DNA of 41,336 nt. Source: an uncultured Lachnospiraceae bacterium. Lineage in GTDB: Bacteria; Bacillota; Clostridia; Lachnospirales; Lachnospiraceae. Where the stretch lies: NCBI GenBank assembly GCA_947175175.1, contig CAMWLV010000012.1, forward strand, positions 1 through 41,336. Reading direction: 5' to 3'. Position numbers and translations under genes: made by a program. This document shows positions 25,704-34,893 of the stretch, piece after piece; positions within the stretch are counted from its first letter, which is position 1; every line of letters begins with the position of its first letter. The notes below the pieces were generated by a model. The model did not search any database. It saw nothing but the letters and a program-made list of their open reading frames with translations, and was not told the DNA's origin.

Positions 25704-27147
25704 ATACAATAATGGAGATCAATACATAGACAGATCAGAGACTAGGGACAAAAACGGTGGAGCAACGGTACAGTTGAGTGCTGAGGAGATTGCAGCAGTC
25801 TTAGCGGAGACATATTTTGGCGGCAGGGTTGTCAGCGGAACGGAAAACGAGGACAATATGGACAGCAGCAGCGACGAGGAGAAGGAAAAGGCAGAAAAGG
25901 AGCGTGAAGCCCGTCGTCGGCAGCGTTTACAGGAAATGCGGCGCAGAAAAAAACAGCAGGATCAGATGCGCAGACTGATGCTGCCTTGTGCTGTTGTTTT
26001 TGTTGTCTGTGTGATTTTGGCGGTTTTTGGAATTAACAGGCTGGTAAGAAGACATAGAATCCAACAGATCGCCCAGCGTAATGAGGGGACAAATGAAATT
26101 ACCCTGAATGAAGATAGTTCAAGTAGTATTGACATAGATGAAAGTAGTTCAAATATTGACAACGCAGATATAGGAAGTTCAGATAAAGACAACGCAAATA
26201 AAGACATTACATATGCCAGCAGTCTGAACATTGCCGGCTGCTATATTGACAGAACCATTGCGGACAGTATAGCAGAGGAGCTTGCACTGGCGGAAACGCT
26301 GGTTGTCAGGACACTGGGAGGAAAGAGCAGGGAACCGCTGCTGGCGGCATCAGCTGACGATGCGACTGCACTGCCGGACAGCGAAGTCGTGAGCGAGAAT
26401 GTTGTTTTTATCGATGTTGAGGCAGGGTATATTCTGGGACAAAGAGGTGCCAGGATCCGCATTCCTCCAGCGTCTATGACAAAGATTCTCACAGTTCTTG
26501 TCGCTGCGGAACATATCACGGACGCGGATGATACATTTGAGATTACACAGGATATCATAAATTACAGCTTTGTGAATCGATGCTCCAGCGCTGGATTTGA
26601 GGTCGGGGAGACAGTCACTGTCAGGGATCTTTTCTATGGGACGGTTCTCCCGTCAGGGGGAGAGGCGGCATTGGGACTGGCTGTTTATGTAGCCGGTTCT
26701 CAGGAGGCGTTTGTCGAGCTGATGAATGAGAAGCTCGAGGAACTTGGTCTGTCTGAAACGACGCATTTTACAAACTGTATTGGCATCTATGATGAAAATC
26801 ATTACAGCACGGTTTATGACATAGCTGTCATATTGAAAGCTGCCTATGACAACAGTTTTTGTCGGGAAGTACTTGGTGTACGCACCTACACGACCTCTGT
26901 CACAGAACAGCACCCTGAGGGGATTGACCTGTCGAATCTGTTTCTCAGAAGGATTGAGGACAAGGATACACATGGGGAGGTACTCTGTGCCAAGACTGGG
27001 TATGTGGATCAGTCCGGGAACTGCGCGGCGAGCTTGGGCATCGGCAATGACGGAAAGATCTACATCTGTGTGACAGCACACTCAAATGACCCATGGCGGT
27101 GCATTTATGATCATGTGGCACTGTACCAGCAGTTTTTACCCAATTAA
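25693..27147 (+). CDS. D-alanyl-D-alanine carboxypeptidase, S11 family
   Basis: A 484-residue low-molecular-weight penicillin-binding protein that trims the terminal D-Ala from peptidoglycan stem peptides. The active-site motifs are SMTK (261-264), SGG (321-323, standing in for the usual SGN) and KTG (434-436). Unusually, the enzyme domain follows a cytoplasmic N-terminal region of about 94 residues, Glu/Lys/Arg-rich and partly coiled-coil, then a single membrane helix (about 95-117) and a Ser/Asp-rich linker (about 138-175). Most homologues have a cleavable signal and a C-terminal anchor instead. It is coupled to the PH-domain gene by an 11-base overlap. Its start has GAGGT nearby. Confidence 0.9.
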   Translation: MSSKYNNGDQYIDRSETRDKNGGATVQLSAEEIAAVLAETYFGGRVVSGTENEDNMDSSSDEEKEKAEKEREARRRQRLQEMRRRKKQQDQMRRLMLPCAVVFVVCVILAVFGINRLVRRHRIQQIAQRNEGTNEITLNEDSSSSIDIDESSSNIDNADIGSSDKDNANKDITYASSLNIAGCYIDRTIADSIAEELALAETLVVRTLGGKSREPLLAASADDATALPDSEVVSENVVFIDVEAGYILGQRGARIRIPPASMTKILTVLVAAEHITDADDTFEITQDIINYSFVNRCSSAGFEVGETVTVRDLFYGTVLPSGGEAALGLAVYVAGSQEAFVELMNEKLEELGLSETTHFTNCIGIYDENHYSTVYDIAVILKAAYDNSFCREVLGVRTYTTSVTEQHPEGIDLSNLFLRRIEDKDTHGEVLCAKTGYVDQSGNCAASLGIGNDGKIYICVTAHSNDPWRCIYDHVALYQQFLPN

Positions 27148-27155
27148 ATTATGAT

Positions 27156-27563
27156 TCAGACGTCAGCAGATTTCCTGTTGCTGGTCAGAATGCGCTCAAA
27201 TAAAAGTCCGGCAAAGAACCAATAAGGGAAATAGTCCATGCGAATCACACCGTTTATGTGCCAGTGATGACGGTTATAGTTCCAGGGGCACAGCTCATGT
27301 TTGGTGAGGAAACGCCCGCAGGCGTATTCTACACTGAAGATCGATAGGGCATAGACTGTTCCGCGCATAATCAGGTGGCAGTGCTTTAACAAGGAGAATA
27401 TCGGCTTGAAAAGAGCAACGCTTCCGTAGATTGGAAACATCCACAGGGAAGTATGCCCGACAAGAGGCAGTTCGCGCCGTCTTAGCGCACCGAGAGCGGT
27501 GAAGGTGATTTCCATACACCAGCCGAGTATGCCGCATTTAACAAAATTATTATAGAAATTCAT
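27156..27563 (-). CDS. Putative ABC-transporter type IV (CmpB-like) membrane protein
   Basis: A 135-residue membrane protein with about four hydrophobic segments. The start FVKCGILGWCMEITFTALG and the following SLWMFPIYGSVALF, plus the C-terminal GVIRMDYFPYWFFAGLLFERI, match the PF06541 ABC_trans_CmpB family, whose function is not known. The frame is open from an ATG at 27605, but that codon sits in the loop of the terminator of the DUF5050 gene; the ATG at 27563, just past the T run, gives the usual family N-terminus and is preferred. Neither has a clear ribosome site. It converges with the carboxypeptidase gene with only 8 bases between the stops. Confidence 0.7.
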   Translation of the reverse strand: MNFYNNFVKCGILGWCMEITFTALGALRRRELPLVGHTSLWMFPIYGSVALFKPIFSLLKHCHLIMRGTVYALSIFSVEYACGRFLTKHELCPWNYNRHHWHINGVIRMDYFPYWFFAGLLFERILTSNRKSADV

Positions 27564-27572
27564 AATACAATT

Positions 27573-27634
27573 AAAAAAAGGTAAAGGAAAGATCGGTTTT
27601 TTCATGCTATCAGCATAACCGGATTTCCTTTACC
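27573..27634 (-). terminator. Terminator of the DUF5050 gene
   Basis: On the minus strand GGTAAAGGAAA-x-CCGGTT-type arms pair with AACCG and TTTCCTTTACC (27634-27617 with 27598-27580) and are followed by seven T (27579-27573). The stem is 16 bp with one internal bulge, a strong intrinsic terminator. Confidence 0.92.
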
Positions 27635-27654
27635 TTATTCAATAGATTGATCTG

Positions 27655-28695
27655 TTATTTCAGATTTTTGTTGATTTCTGCGATGGCGGCCTGTGATGCC
27701 CTGTCAAATGTTGTGACATTCACGGGTCCTGCAACAGGTGTCTTGTATATGGGTGTTTCACTTCCAAACTGTGTGAAATATACATATTGCGAAGTAGTAT
27801 TGATATTGCTGTAGGCACCCTCGGCGACAACTTCCATTCCAGAACCATCACGGCGGACACGCTTTAACTGGGGTGAAGTGCCTGAAGTCTGATAATAAAT
27901 ATAGCTGTCAGTCACATTGAGCAGGTCGATTCTGCCAGTGTCAAGCAGAGTTTTGCTGCCGTCGGTAGTATTGAGACGGATCAGCGAGTAGTTGTCATGA
28001 ATGTCAATGCCGTAGACCGTATTGCCCTCGATAATCGGCATATACACATCTTCGGCGAGTACCTGGCGTGATGTTTTGGTTCGCAGGTCAAGCGCCATCA
28101 GGTGCAGGTTATTCTCATTGTTCAGATAGTAGAAAGTAGAGTTCTGCACGCTGACAGGAAGAATGTCAAGTTCCAGGAGTGTTTCTTTGGTCTTTCCGTC
28201 TGTAGATACCTTTTTCAAGGATACACCGTCGGAAGAGCTGGTATAGTATACATCGTTGTCCGCCAGAAGGACGTATTTGCCGTTTACGCGGTCGAGGCAG
28301 TAGGCATCGCTTGCCTTGTTCTTGTTCACGCGATAGATGCCAGTCGTACTCAGCACAAATCCAAGTCCGGTACCGCTGCCGGATCCCCCCTGATAATAAT
28401 ACAGATATTTGCCGTCTGCATTGATGCTTGCCACTTCTGTGAACGCAATTTTCTCCATCTCGGATTCGTCCGGACGCATGCGGTAGAGCGAAGAAGAATC
28501 GTATGCGTTTGCAAAGTAGACATACCCGTCATTCTCGCAGAAAAGTCCGTTGTTATAGAGATTTCCTGCGGTGTTTCCGACGGTTCCGGCTGGATTTTGC
28601 GGAACCCTGTCGGAGAGGTACTTAAAAACTGCCAGACCGGCAATGATAAGTACTGCACATATAATGCAGACTATGGTGATAACCTTTTTTTTCAT
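27655..28695 (-). CDS. DUF5050 membrane-anchored beta-propeller-like protein
   Basis: A 346-residue protein with an N-terminal membrane helix (about 4-27) and an outside region of repeated four-stranded units of the kind seen in DUF5050/TolB-like propellers: GYVYFANAYDSSSLYRMRPD, KYLYYYQGG, DVYYTSSSDGVSLKKVSTDG, YIYYQTSG and YVYFTQFG. Each repeat has the Y-Y/F-x-N or YY-T pattern followed by a charged turn. Function unknown; such proteins are usually extracytoplasmic. It is divergent from pheA. A GGGGGG ribosome site lies 7-9 bases before the ATG at 28695. Confidence 0.82.
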   Translation of the reverse strand: MKKKVITIVCIICAVLIIAGLAVFKYLSDRVPQNPAGTVGNTAGNLYNNGLFCENDGYVYFANAYDSSSLYRMRPDESEMEKIAFTEVASINADGKYLYYYQGGSGSGTGLGFVLSTTGIYRVNKNKASDAYCLDRVNGKYVLLADNDVYYTSSSDGVSLKKVSTDGKTKETLLELDILPVSVQNSTFYYLNNENNLHLMALDLRTKTSRQVLAEDVYMPIIEGNTVYGIDIHDNYSLIRLNTTDGSKTLLDTGRIDLLNVTDSYIYYQTSGTSPQLKRVRRDGSGMEVVAEGAYSNINTTSQYVYFTQFGSETPIYKTPVAGPVNVTTFDRASQAAIAEINKNLK

Positions 28696-28818
28696 TGTAT
28701 TTCCCCCCTATGTATATTTAGTAGTATATCGGGCCGTGCAATTCAATTCCGCACAGCTTAATGTATAATAATATTATAAATAATTTTTAAGAAAAATGAA
28801 AGATTTCTCTTTTATTTT

Positions 28819-28847
28819 TTTACAAACTTTAATTGGTGTGCTATACT
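28819..28847 (+). promoter_or_regulatory. Promoter of pheA
   Basis: TTTACA (28819-28824), a 17-base spacer and TATACT (28842-28847), 46 bases before the start codon. I saw no T-box or leader peptide for phenylalanine control here. Confidence 0.75.
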
Positions 28848-28893
28848 AAATAAAAACGAAAAGGAAAAAGAGGGATACAGGAGGACAAGTCAG

Positions 28894-30018
28894 ATGGATT
28901 TATCAGAACTCAGAGATACGCTTGACGGTATTGACCGCCAGATTGTCGAACTTTATGAGAAGCGGATGGATGTGTGCGCGCAGGTAGCAGCGTATAAGAT
29001 CGAGACAGGGAAAAGGGTTTTTGACAAGGAAAGGGAGCAGCAGAAGCTCAAGGCTGTCAGTGAGCTGACGCACAATGAATTTAACGCGCATGGTATCAGG
29101 GACTTGTTTGAGCAGATTATGGCGATGAGCAGGAAACTCCAGTATCAGATGATAACAAAACACAACGGTGAAGGAAGGCTCTCTTTTATAGAAATGGGAG
29201 AGATCGACTATGGGAAGTGCCGTGTTGTGTTTCAGGGGGCAGAGGGAGCATACTCACAGGCTGCGATGATGGAGTATTTCGGGGATGAGGTTGACAGTTT
29301 CAATGTCAATACGTTTCGCGATGCGATGCTTGCAATTGATGAAGGCAGTGCGGATTTTGCAGTGCTTCCGATTGAAAATTCGTCAGCGGGGATTGTGAGT
29401 GAGATCTACGACTTGCTTGTAGAGTTTGAAAATTATATCGTTGGGGAGCAGATCATTAAGATAGAGCACTGTCTGATGGCATCGCCAGGCGCGAAGATCG
29501 AAGATATCAGGACGGTATACTCACACCCGCAGTCATTGATGCAGAGTTCGCACTATCTGTTTGAGACAGGCTGGCAGCAGATCAGCATGAAAAATAATGC
29601 CTTTGCAGCAAAGAAGGTTGCAGACGACAAGGACAGGACGCAGGCGGCGATCGCAGGGGAGACAGCGGCAAAGATCTATGGATTGGATATTCTCAAAAGG
29701 GGTGTGAATGATTTAAAAGACAATTCGACGCGTTTTATCATCATCACGAATCAGAAGGTATTTGCAAAGGGGGCTTCTAAGATCAGTTTATGTTTTGAGG
29801 TTAATCACGAGAGCGGGGCGCTTTATCATGCACTTTCGCATCTGATGTACAATGGATTGAATGTGACCAAGATTGAGTCAAGACCGATTGCGGGTAGAAA
29901 CTGGGAGTACAGATTTTTCCTGGATTTTGAGGGGAATCTCACAGACAGTGCAGTTAGAAATGCACTCAGGGGACTGCGCGAGGAGACGCGCAATATGAAG
30001 GTGCTCGGAAATTATTAA
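28894..30018 (+). CDS. pheA: Chorismate mutase / prephenate dehydratase (P-protein)
   Basis: A 374-residue bifunctional enzyme for phenylalanine synthesis: chorismate to prephenate, then phenylpyruvate. Domains: AroQ chorismate mutase (about 1-90, with LRDTLDGIDRQIVELYEKR), prephenate dehydratase (about 108-285, with FQGAEGAYSQAA, VLPIENSSAG and NSTRFIII) and a C-terminal ACT domain (about 292-372) with the phenylalanine-binding ESRP motif. Feedback inhibition by phenylalanine is expected. GGAGG is 10 bases before the ATG. Transcribed from its own promoter; ppx follows 58 bases later. Confidence 0.95.
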   Translation: MDLSELRDTLDGIDRQIVELYEKRMDVCAQVAAYKIETGKRVFDKEREQQKLKAVSELTHNEFNAHGIRDLFEQIMAMSRKLQYQMITKHNGEGRLSFIEMGEIDYGKCRVVFQGAEGAYSQAAMMEYFGDEVDSFNVNTFRDAMLAIDEGSADFAVLPIENSSAGIVSEIYDLLVEFENYIVGEQIIKIEHCLMASPGAKIEDIRTVYSHPQSLMQSSHYLFETGWQQISMKNNAFAAKKVADDKDRTQAAIAGETAAKIYGLDILKRGVNDLKDNSTRFIIITNQKVFAKGASKISLCFEVNHESGALYHALSHLMYNGLNVTKIESRPIAGRNWEYRFFLDFEGNLTDSAVRNALRGLREETRNMKVLGNY

Positions 30019-30076
30019 GACAGAAAAATAGTATATTAATATAATAGTGATACTTTTTAGGGGAAGAGGTGTAACT

Positions 30077-31639
30077 ATGGCATACAAGACTTTTGCAGCA
30101 ATCGATGTGGGCTCATATGAGCTTGCGATGAAGATATACGAGATATCAAGCAAAAACGGCATTAAGGAGATCGATCATATCAGACACCGGATTGAGCTTG
30201 GAACGGACTCGTATTTTATGGGGAAGATCAATAATGACAGGGTTGATGAGCTGTGCAGGATGCTGAACGAATTTATGGCGATCATGAAATCGTATAAGGT
30301 GGACGACTATAAGGCATACGGCACAAGTGCTATCAGGGAATCCCAGAACAGGCTGATTCTGTTAGACCAGATTGAGACTTGGACGGGAATCCATATTGAT
30401 GCTTTAAGCAATTCCGAGCAGCGTTTTCTCGATTACAAATCTGTGGCATCAAGAGTAAAGGATTTTCAGAGTATTATCGAAAAGAGTACAGCTTTTATTG
30501 ATATTGGCGGGGGGAGCATACAGATCTCTCTTTTTGACGAGGACAGCCTCGTTACCTCACAGAATATCAGACCAGGAGTACTCCGTATGAGGGAGGAGCT
30601 GGCGCGCGTGTCTTATCGGAGTTATCAGCTCGAGGACATTGTGGAGGAGATGGTCTGTGACAGTCTTGACAGCTTCCGCGAGATGTTCATAGGAGATAAG
30701 AAGATACAAAATGTGATCCTGGTAGATGACTATGTGTCACTGATCGTGCAGAGAAACTATATCAAGACAATGAAAAAGGGACAGGTCAGCACAGAGAATT
30801 TTCTGGAATTTGTGGATTCCCTGAAAAAGAAAAAGGCGAGGGAGATTGCTATGTCGATGGGACTGGCACAGGAGAATATTTCCCTGTTACATCTCTCTGC
30901 TTTGATGATCAAATATATGATCAGGCTTCTGGGAGCGGAGATGCTGTGGGCGCCGGGGGTATCTTTGTGTGACGGCATTGCATATGAGTATGCAGAGCAG
31001 AATCATCTGCTGCCATCAGATGCCGAGGGCATGCCGCATGATTTTGAGCAGGATATTCTCGACTGCGCAAGGGATATCAACAGGCGTTATCACAGTGGCG
31101 AGTACCGCACCCGCGAGCGTGAGATGACGGCGCTTACGATTTTTGACAGCATGAAAGAAATCCACGGTCTGACCAGGCGTGACAGACTGCTGCTGCAGCT
31201 TGCGGCAATATTGGGTGACTGTGGCAGGTTCATCAGCCTTGCAAGCGTCGGCGAGAATTCTTATCATATTATCACTGCAACGGAAATCATAGGGCTGTCC
31301 CATGTGGAACGCGAGGTTGTGGCAAGCATCGTGAAATACGCTACAGAAAAATTTGATTATTATCATATCATGGACAACAATCCGTCACTCGACAGGGAGG
31401 CGTATCTGAAAATCGCAAAGCTGACAGCCATCATCAGGCTTTCAGATGGACTGGATCTAAGCAACAGGGGTAAATGCAGAAAACTGAAGGTTGTGAACAA
31501 AAACGATGAGTTGGTGCTCACAGTGGAGACAAACGCAGACATGACGCTGGAATTTGGATTATTTGACAGGTATGCCACCTTTTTTGCGGAGGTGTACAAT
31601 ATCAAACCAGTCCTGAGACAGAAAAAGAGTAATATATAG
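30077..31639 (+). CDS. ppx: Ppx/GppA family exopolyphosphatase-like protein
   Basis: A 520-residue two-part protein. The N-terminal Ppx/GppA domain (about 1-300) has AAIDVGSYEL, GTSAIRES with the catalytic-type Glu, and the glycine-rich IDIGGGSIQISLF; it would hydrolyse terminal phosphates of polyphosphate or pppGpp. The C-terminal part (about 305-510) is HD-like, but the usual HD pair reads GD in AAILGDCGRFIS, so that half may not be a phosphohydrolase. Placing it directly upstream of ppk1 strongly favours polyphosphate turnover. Start: GAGG 7 bases before the ATG at 30077; a TTG/ATG-less extension from 30047 lacks a ribosome site. Confidence 0.88.
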   Translation: MAYKTFAAIDVGSYELAMKIYEISSKNGIKEIDHIRHRIELGTDSYFMGKINNDRVDELCRMLNEFMAIMKSYKVDDYKAYGTSAIRESQNRLILLDQIETWTGIHIDALSNSEQRFLDYKSVASRVKDFQSIIEKSTAFIDIGGGSIQISLFDEDSLVTSQNIRPGVLRMREELARVSYRSYQLEDIVEEMVCDSLDSFREMFIGDKKIQNVILVDDYVSLIVQRNYIKTMKKGQVSTENFLEFVDSLKKKKAREIAMSMGLAQENISLLHLSALMIKYMIRLLGAEMLWAPGVSLCDGIAYEYAEQNHLLPSDAEGMPHDFEQDILDCARDINRRYHSGEYRTREREMTALTIFDSMKEIHGLTRRDRLLLQLAAILGDCGRFISLASVGENSYHIITATEIIGLSHVEREVVASIVKYATEKFDYYHIMDNNPSLDREAYLKIAKLTAIIRLSDGLDLSNRGKCRKLKVVNKNDELVLTVETNADMTLEFGLFDRYATFFAEVYNIKPVLRQKKSNI

Positions 31640-31695
31640 CAGCTGTGAAAATAAGGAACAACTGCAGCATATCATAAAGTAATGGGGGAATAGAG

Positions 31696-33897
31696 ATGGG
31701 CGATAAGAACAGTAAGTCAGACAACAAGATTGATTACAGCAGATCTGAATATTATTATAACAGGGAATTGAGCTGGCTCGCCTTTAACAACCGCGTGCTG
31801 GGCGAGGCAAAGGACAAGGATATTCCTTTGTTTGAGCGGCTCAAGTTTTTGAGCATTACCGCGTCAAATCTGGACGAATTTTTCATGGTGCGTGTGGCAT
31901 CGCTAGAGGACATGGTAAATGCGGGCTACACTAAGAAAGACATCGCCGGGATGACACCGGCTGAACAGCTGGAGGGAGTTAACCGGGCAACACATGAGCT
32001 TGTCGACATGCAGTATTCTGTCTATAACAGATCGCTGCTTCCGCTCCTTGCGCAGAACGGGCTGATGGTGGTGGAGAGCCATGAGGATCTCACAAAAAAG
32101 GACTGTGCTTTTGTAGACCGGTATTTTCAGGATAATGTATATCCGGTGCTCACACCGATGGCGGTGGATTCTTCGAGACCGTTTCCGCTCATCAGGAATA
32201 AGTCCCTGAATCTGGGAGCTTTGGTATCGAGAAAAACAGTAAAGAGCAGGAGACATTTATTTAACAAGAAATCTGTCCAGGGAAAGGAAATGGAATTTGC
32301 CACGGTTCAGGTTCCAAGTGTACTTCCACGCATCATACAGCTTCCGGAGGCGGCAGACGGGACAAAGCGCGTGATTCTGCTGGAGCAGATTATTGAGCGG
32401 AATATGGATAAGCTGTTCCTGAATTATAATATAGAGTGCTCTTTCCCGTTCCGGATCATGAGAAATGCGGATTTCTCGCTTGAGGAGGAGGAGACGGAGG
32501 ACTTGTTAAAGGAGATTGAGAAACAGCTCAAGAAGAGAAAGTGGGGGCAGGCAATCCGGCTGGAAGTTGAGGAAGGGATTGAGAAACGTCTTCTCGACAT
32601 TATCAAGAAAGAGCTGATGATAGACGAGAGGGATATTTACAATATTCCCGGACCGCTCGACCTCACGTTTTTGATGAAGATGTATGGACTGGAAGGGTTT
32701 GATCATCTCAAATATAGTTCCTATACCTCACAGCCGGTGCCTGAGATTGAGGCGGCCGATGATATATTTGGACAGATCAGGGAACAGGATATTCTGCTGC
32801 ATCACCCATATCAGACTTTTGCGCCTGTTGTCGATTTCATCAAGCAGGCGGCGAAGGATCCGCAGGTACTTGCCATCAAGCAGACTTTGTACCGCGTGAG
32901 CGGCAACTCGCCGATTATCGCGGCGCTTGCGCAGGCGGCGGAGAATGGCAAACAGGTATCCGTTCTGGTTGAATTGAAGGCGCGTTTTGACGAGGAAAAC
33001 AATATCGTATGGGCAAAAAAGCTTGAGCAGGCGGGGTGTCATGTGATCTATGGACTGGTGGGGTTGAAGACACACTGTAAGATTACGCTGGTGGTCAGAC
33101 GTGAGGAGGAGGGCATCAGGCGCTATGTGCATCTCGGTACAGGAAACTACAATGATGCCACTGCAAAGCTCTATACGGATCTTGGTATTCTCACCTGCAA
33201 TGAAGCGATCGGCGAGGATGCGACGGCAGTCTTTAATATGCTGTCCGGTTACTCGGAGCCGTTGGGATGGAATCATCTGGCGCTGGCACCATTGTGGCTG
33301 AAGGACAGATTTCTGTACCTGATCAACAGGGAAAAAGAAAATGCGATCGAAAAGCGTCCTGCAAGAATCGTGGCGAAGATGAACTCCCTATGCGATCCAG
33401 ATGTCATTAAGGCATTGTATGAGGCGGCGGCAAAGGGTGTGAAGATTCAACTGATCGTCAGGGGAATCTGCTGTCTGCGGACAGGAGTGGAAGGCACGAA
33501 CAACAACATTGAGGTGCGTTCCATCGTGGGCAATTTCCTGGAACACGCGCGGATATTTTATTTTGAGAACGCAGGAGATCCAGAGTTGTATATGGCAAGC
33601 GCGGACTGGATGCCGAGAAATCTTGAGCGGAGAGTGGAAATCCTCTTCCCGGTCCTCAATGCTGAGTTAAAGGAAAAGGTGTGGCATGTCCTGGAAGTGC
33701 AGCTGAGTGACACGCAGAAAGCCCAGTTCCTTCAGGCTGACGGAAGTTATCGCAAAGCGGACAGCAAGGAAAAGAACGGGGTCAACGCCCAGGAATTATT
33801 CTGCAAAGAATATGTGTCACTGGCGGCGAAAAAGGAAAAGGCAGAGCAGCAGGCGCGCACCTTTAAGCCGGAATACAATCAGGCGATACAAAACTGA
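31696..33897 (+). CDS. ppk1: Polyphosphate kinase 1
   Basis: A 733-residue PPK1, which reversibly builds polyphosphate from ATP. The order is standard: N domain (about 1-110, with YYNRELSWLAFNNRVL), head domain (about 110-320) and two PLD-like catalytic domains. The autophosphorylated His is His460 in GLKTHCKITLV, and the second catalytic His is His617 in FLEHARIFYF. Length is slightly over the usual 690, owing to a charged C-terminal tail. It is 56 bases downstream of ppx; the pair controls polyphosphate level, a stress and phosphate-storage function. Confidence 0.97.
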   Translation: MGDKNSKSDNKIDYSRSEYYYNRELSWLAFNNRVLGEAKDKDIPLFERLKFLSITASNLDEFFMVRVASLEDMVNAGYTKKDIAGMTPAEQLEGVNRATHELVDMQYSVYNRSLLPLLAQNGLMVVESHEDLTKKDCAFVDRYFQDNVYPVLTPMAVDSSRPFPLIRNKSLNLGALVSRKTVKSRRHLFNKKSVQGKEMEFATVQVPSVLPRIIQLPEAADGTKRVILLEQIIERNMDKLFLNYNIECSFPFRIMRNADFSLEEEETEDLLKEIEKQLKKRKWGQAIRLEVEEGIEKRLLDIIKKELMIDERDIYNIPGPLDLTFLMKMYGLEGFDHLKYSSYTSQPVPEIEAADDIFGQIREQDILLHHPYQTFAPVVDFIKQAAKDPQVLAIKQTLYRVSGNSPIIAALAQAAENGKQVSVLVELKARFDEENNIVWAKKLEQAGCHVIYGLVGLKTHCKITLVVRREEEGIRRYVHLGTGNYNDATAKLYTDLGILTCNEAIGEDATAVFNMLSGYSEPLGWNHLALAPLWLKDRFLYLINREKENAIEKRPARIVAKMNSLCDPDVIKALYEAAAKGVKIQLIVRGICCLRTGVEGTNNNIEVRSIVGNFLEHARIFYFENAGDPELYMASADWMPRNLERRVEILFPVLNAELKEKVWHVLEVQLSDTQKAQFLQADGSYRKADSKEKNGVNAQELFCKEYVSLAAKKEKAEQQARTFKPEYNQAIQN

Positions 33898-33914
33898 CAG
33901 GAGCATAAAATACA

Positions 33915-34517
33915 ATGATAAAATATATACTTGCATCGGGTTCCCCAAGGCGGCGGGAGCTCTTGGAACAGGCGGGGATAAGCTTTGAGATCTCCCAGGC
34001 GCAAGGAGAGGAAATCAGCACGAAGGAGGCGCCCGCGGATATTGTGGAGGAGCTTTCGTACAAAAAAGCAGACGAGGTGGCACAGCGGTATCTTAAGAAA
34101 TACGAATATGACACAGTTGTCATAATTGGTGCGGACACAATTGTGGCATCTGGAAATGAAATCATGGGAAAACCGAAAAGTGCAGCGGATGCGGAGGCAA
34201 TGCTTGCAAAGCTGCAGGGTGATACCCATCAGGTATACACGGGCGTGACGCTTATTATATTGGAAAAAGGGAAGGAAAAGCGGGGGCGTGAGATTATAAC
34301 CTTTCACGAAAAGACAGATGTCCATATGTATCCGATGACAGCAGAGCAGATTGCGGCATATGTGGCGACTGGAGAGCCGATGGACAAAGCGGGTGCCTAT
34401 GCAATCCAGGGAAAGTGTGCAATCTATATCAGGGGCATCAGCGGGGACTACAATAACGTGGTAGGATTGCCCGTCGCGAGGCTGATGCAGGTATTTTTTG
34501 AAAGACAATTGATCTGA
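33915..34517 (+). CDS. maf: Maf-type nucleoside triphosphate pyrophosphatase
   Basis: A 200-residue Maf family house-cleaning pyrophosphatase, which hydrolyses dTTP, UTP or modified nucleotides to monophosphates. It has the N-terminal ASGSPRRREL (phosphate-binding loop), the metal/base Asp motif GADTIVA, and a KPKSAADAEAML helix. The C-terminal part has the conserved DKAGAYAIQG and GDYNNVVGLP, intact. It starts 18 bases after ppk1 and may be part of that operon. Confidence 0.94.
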   Translation: MIKYILASGSPRRRELLEQAGISFEISQAQGEEISTKEAPADIVEELSYKKADEVAQRYLKKYEYDTVVIIGADTIVASGNEIMGKPKSAADAEAMLAKLQGDTHQVYTGVTLIILEKGKEKRGREIITFHEKTDVHMYPMTAEQIAAYVATGEPMDKAGAYAIQGKCAIYIRGISGDYNNVVGLPVARLMQVFFERQLI

Positions 34518-34531
34518 TTGCAGAAAAAGGG

Positions 34532-34561
34532 TTTACAAAATAGTACACAAGCTGTTACAGT
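34532..34561 (+). promoter_or_regulatory. Possible promoter for the 87-residue gene
   Basis: TTTACA (34532-34537), an 18-base spacer and TACAGT (34556-34561). The -10 is only four of six, so this is tentative. Confidence 0.45.
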
Positions 34562-34609
34562 GTTATTGGATAATTAAATTTATTATTAAATAAAAGGAGA
34601 TTATGAATT

Positions 34610-34873
34610 ATGCACGAGTATGATGAGGCGGTACTGAACTGTTTTTTGGAAAACCAGCTTCAGTTAGTACCGGAAAAGGTAGCAGAGAATATTGACGAGG
34701 CAGAGGCATTTCTTGAGGAATGCATGGCGGTAGTGGTTGATTCACTTGACGAGGTATGGGACTACTTTGACGAGGAAGGAATCGATCTGGAAGGACAGGA
34801 AAAAGAAGAGATAGCAGATGCACCGGAAGTATTTGATATCGGGGATGGAAGATACCTGATCGTAGAAAGTTAG
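34610..34873 (+). CDS. Conserved-type small acidic protein, function unknown
   Basis: An 87-residue very acidic protein, with helical N-terminal EYDEAVLNCFLENQ and AEAFLEECMAVVVDSLDEVWDYFDEEG and a C-terminal GDGRYLIVES. I recall similar short proteins in Lachnospiraceae, sometimes labelled glyoxalase without good reason; no glyoxalase motif is visible here. AAGGAG lies about 10 bases before the ATG. The gene is 20 bases upstream of the 704-residue protein gene and may be its partner. No membrane segment or signal peptide. Confidence 0.75.
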   Translation: MHEYDEAVLNCFLENQLQLVPEKVAENIDEAEAFLEECMAVVVDSLDEVWDYFDEEGIDLEGQEKEEIADAPEVFDIGDGRYLIVES

Positions 34874-34893
34874 GATAGGAATGGGTAGACAAG

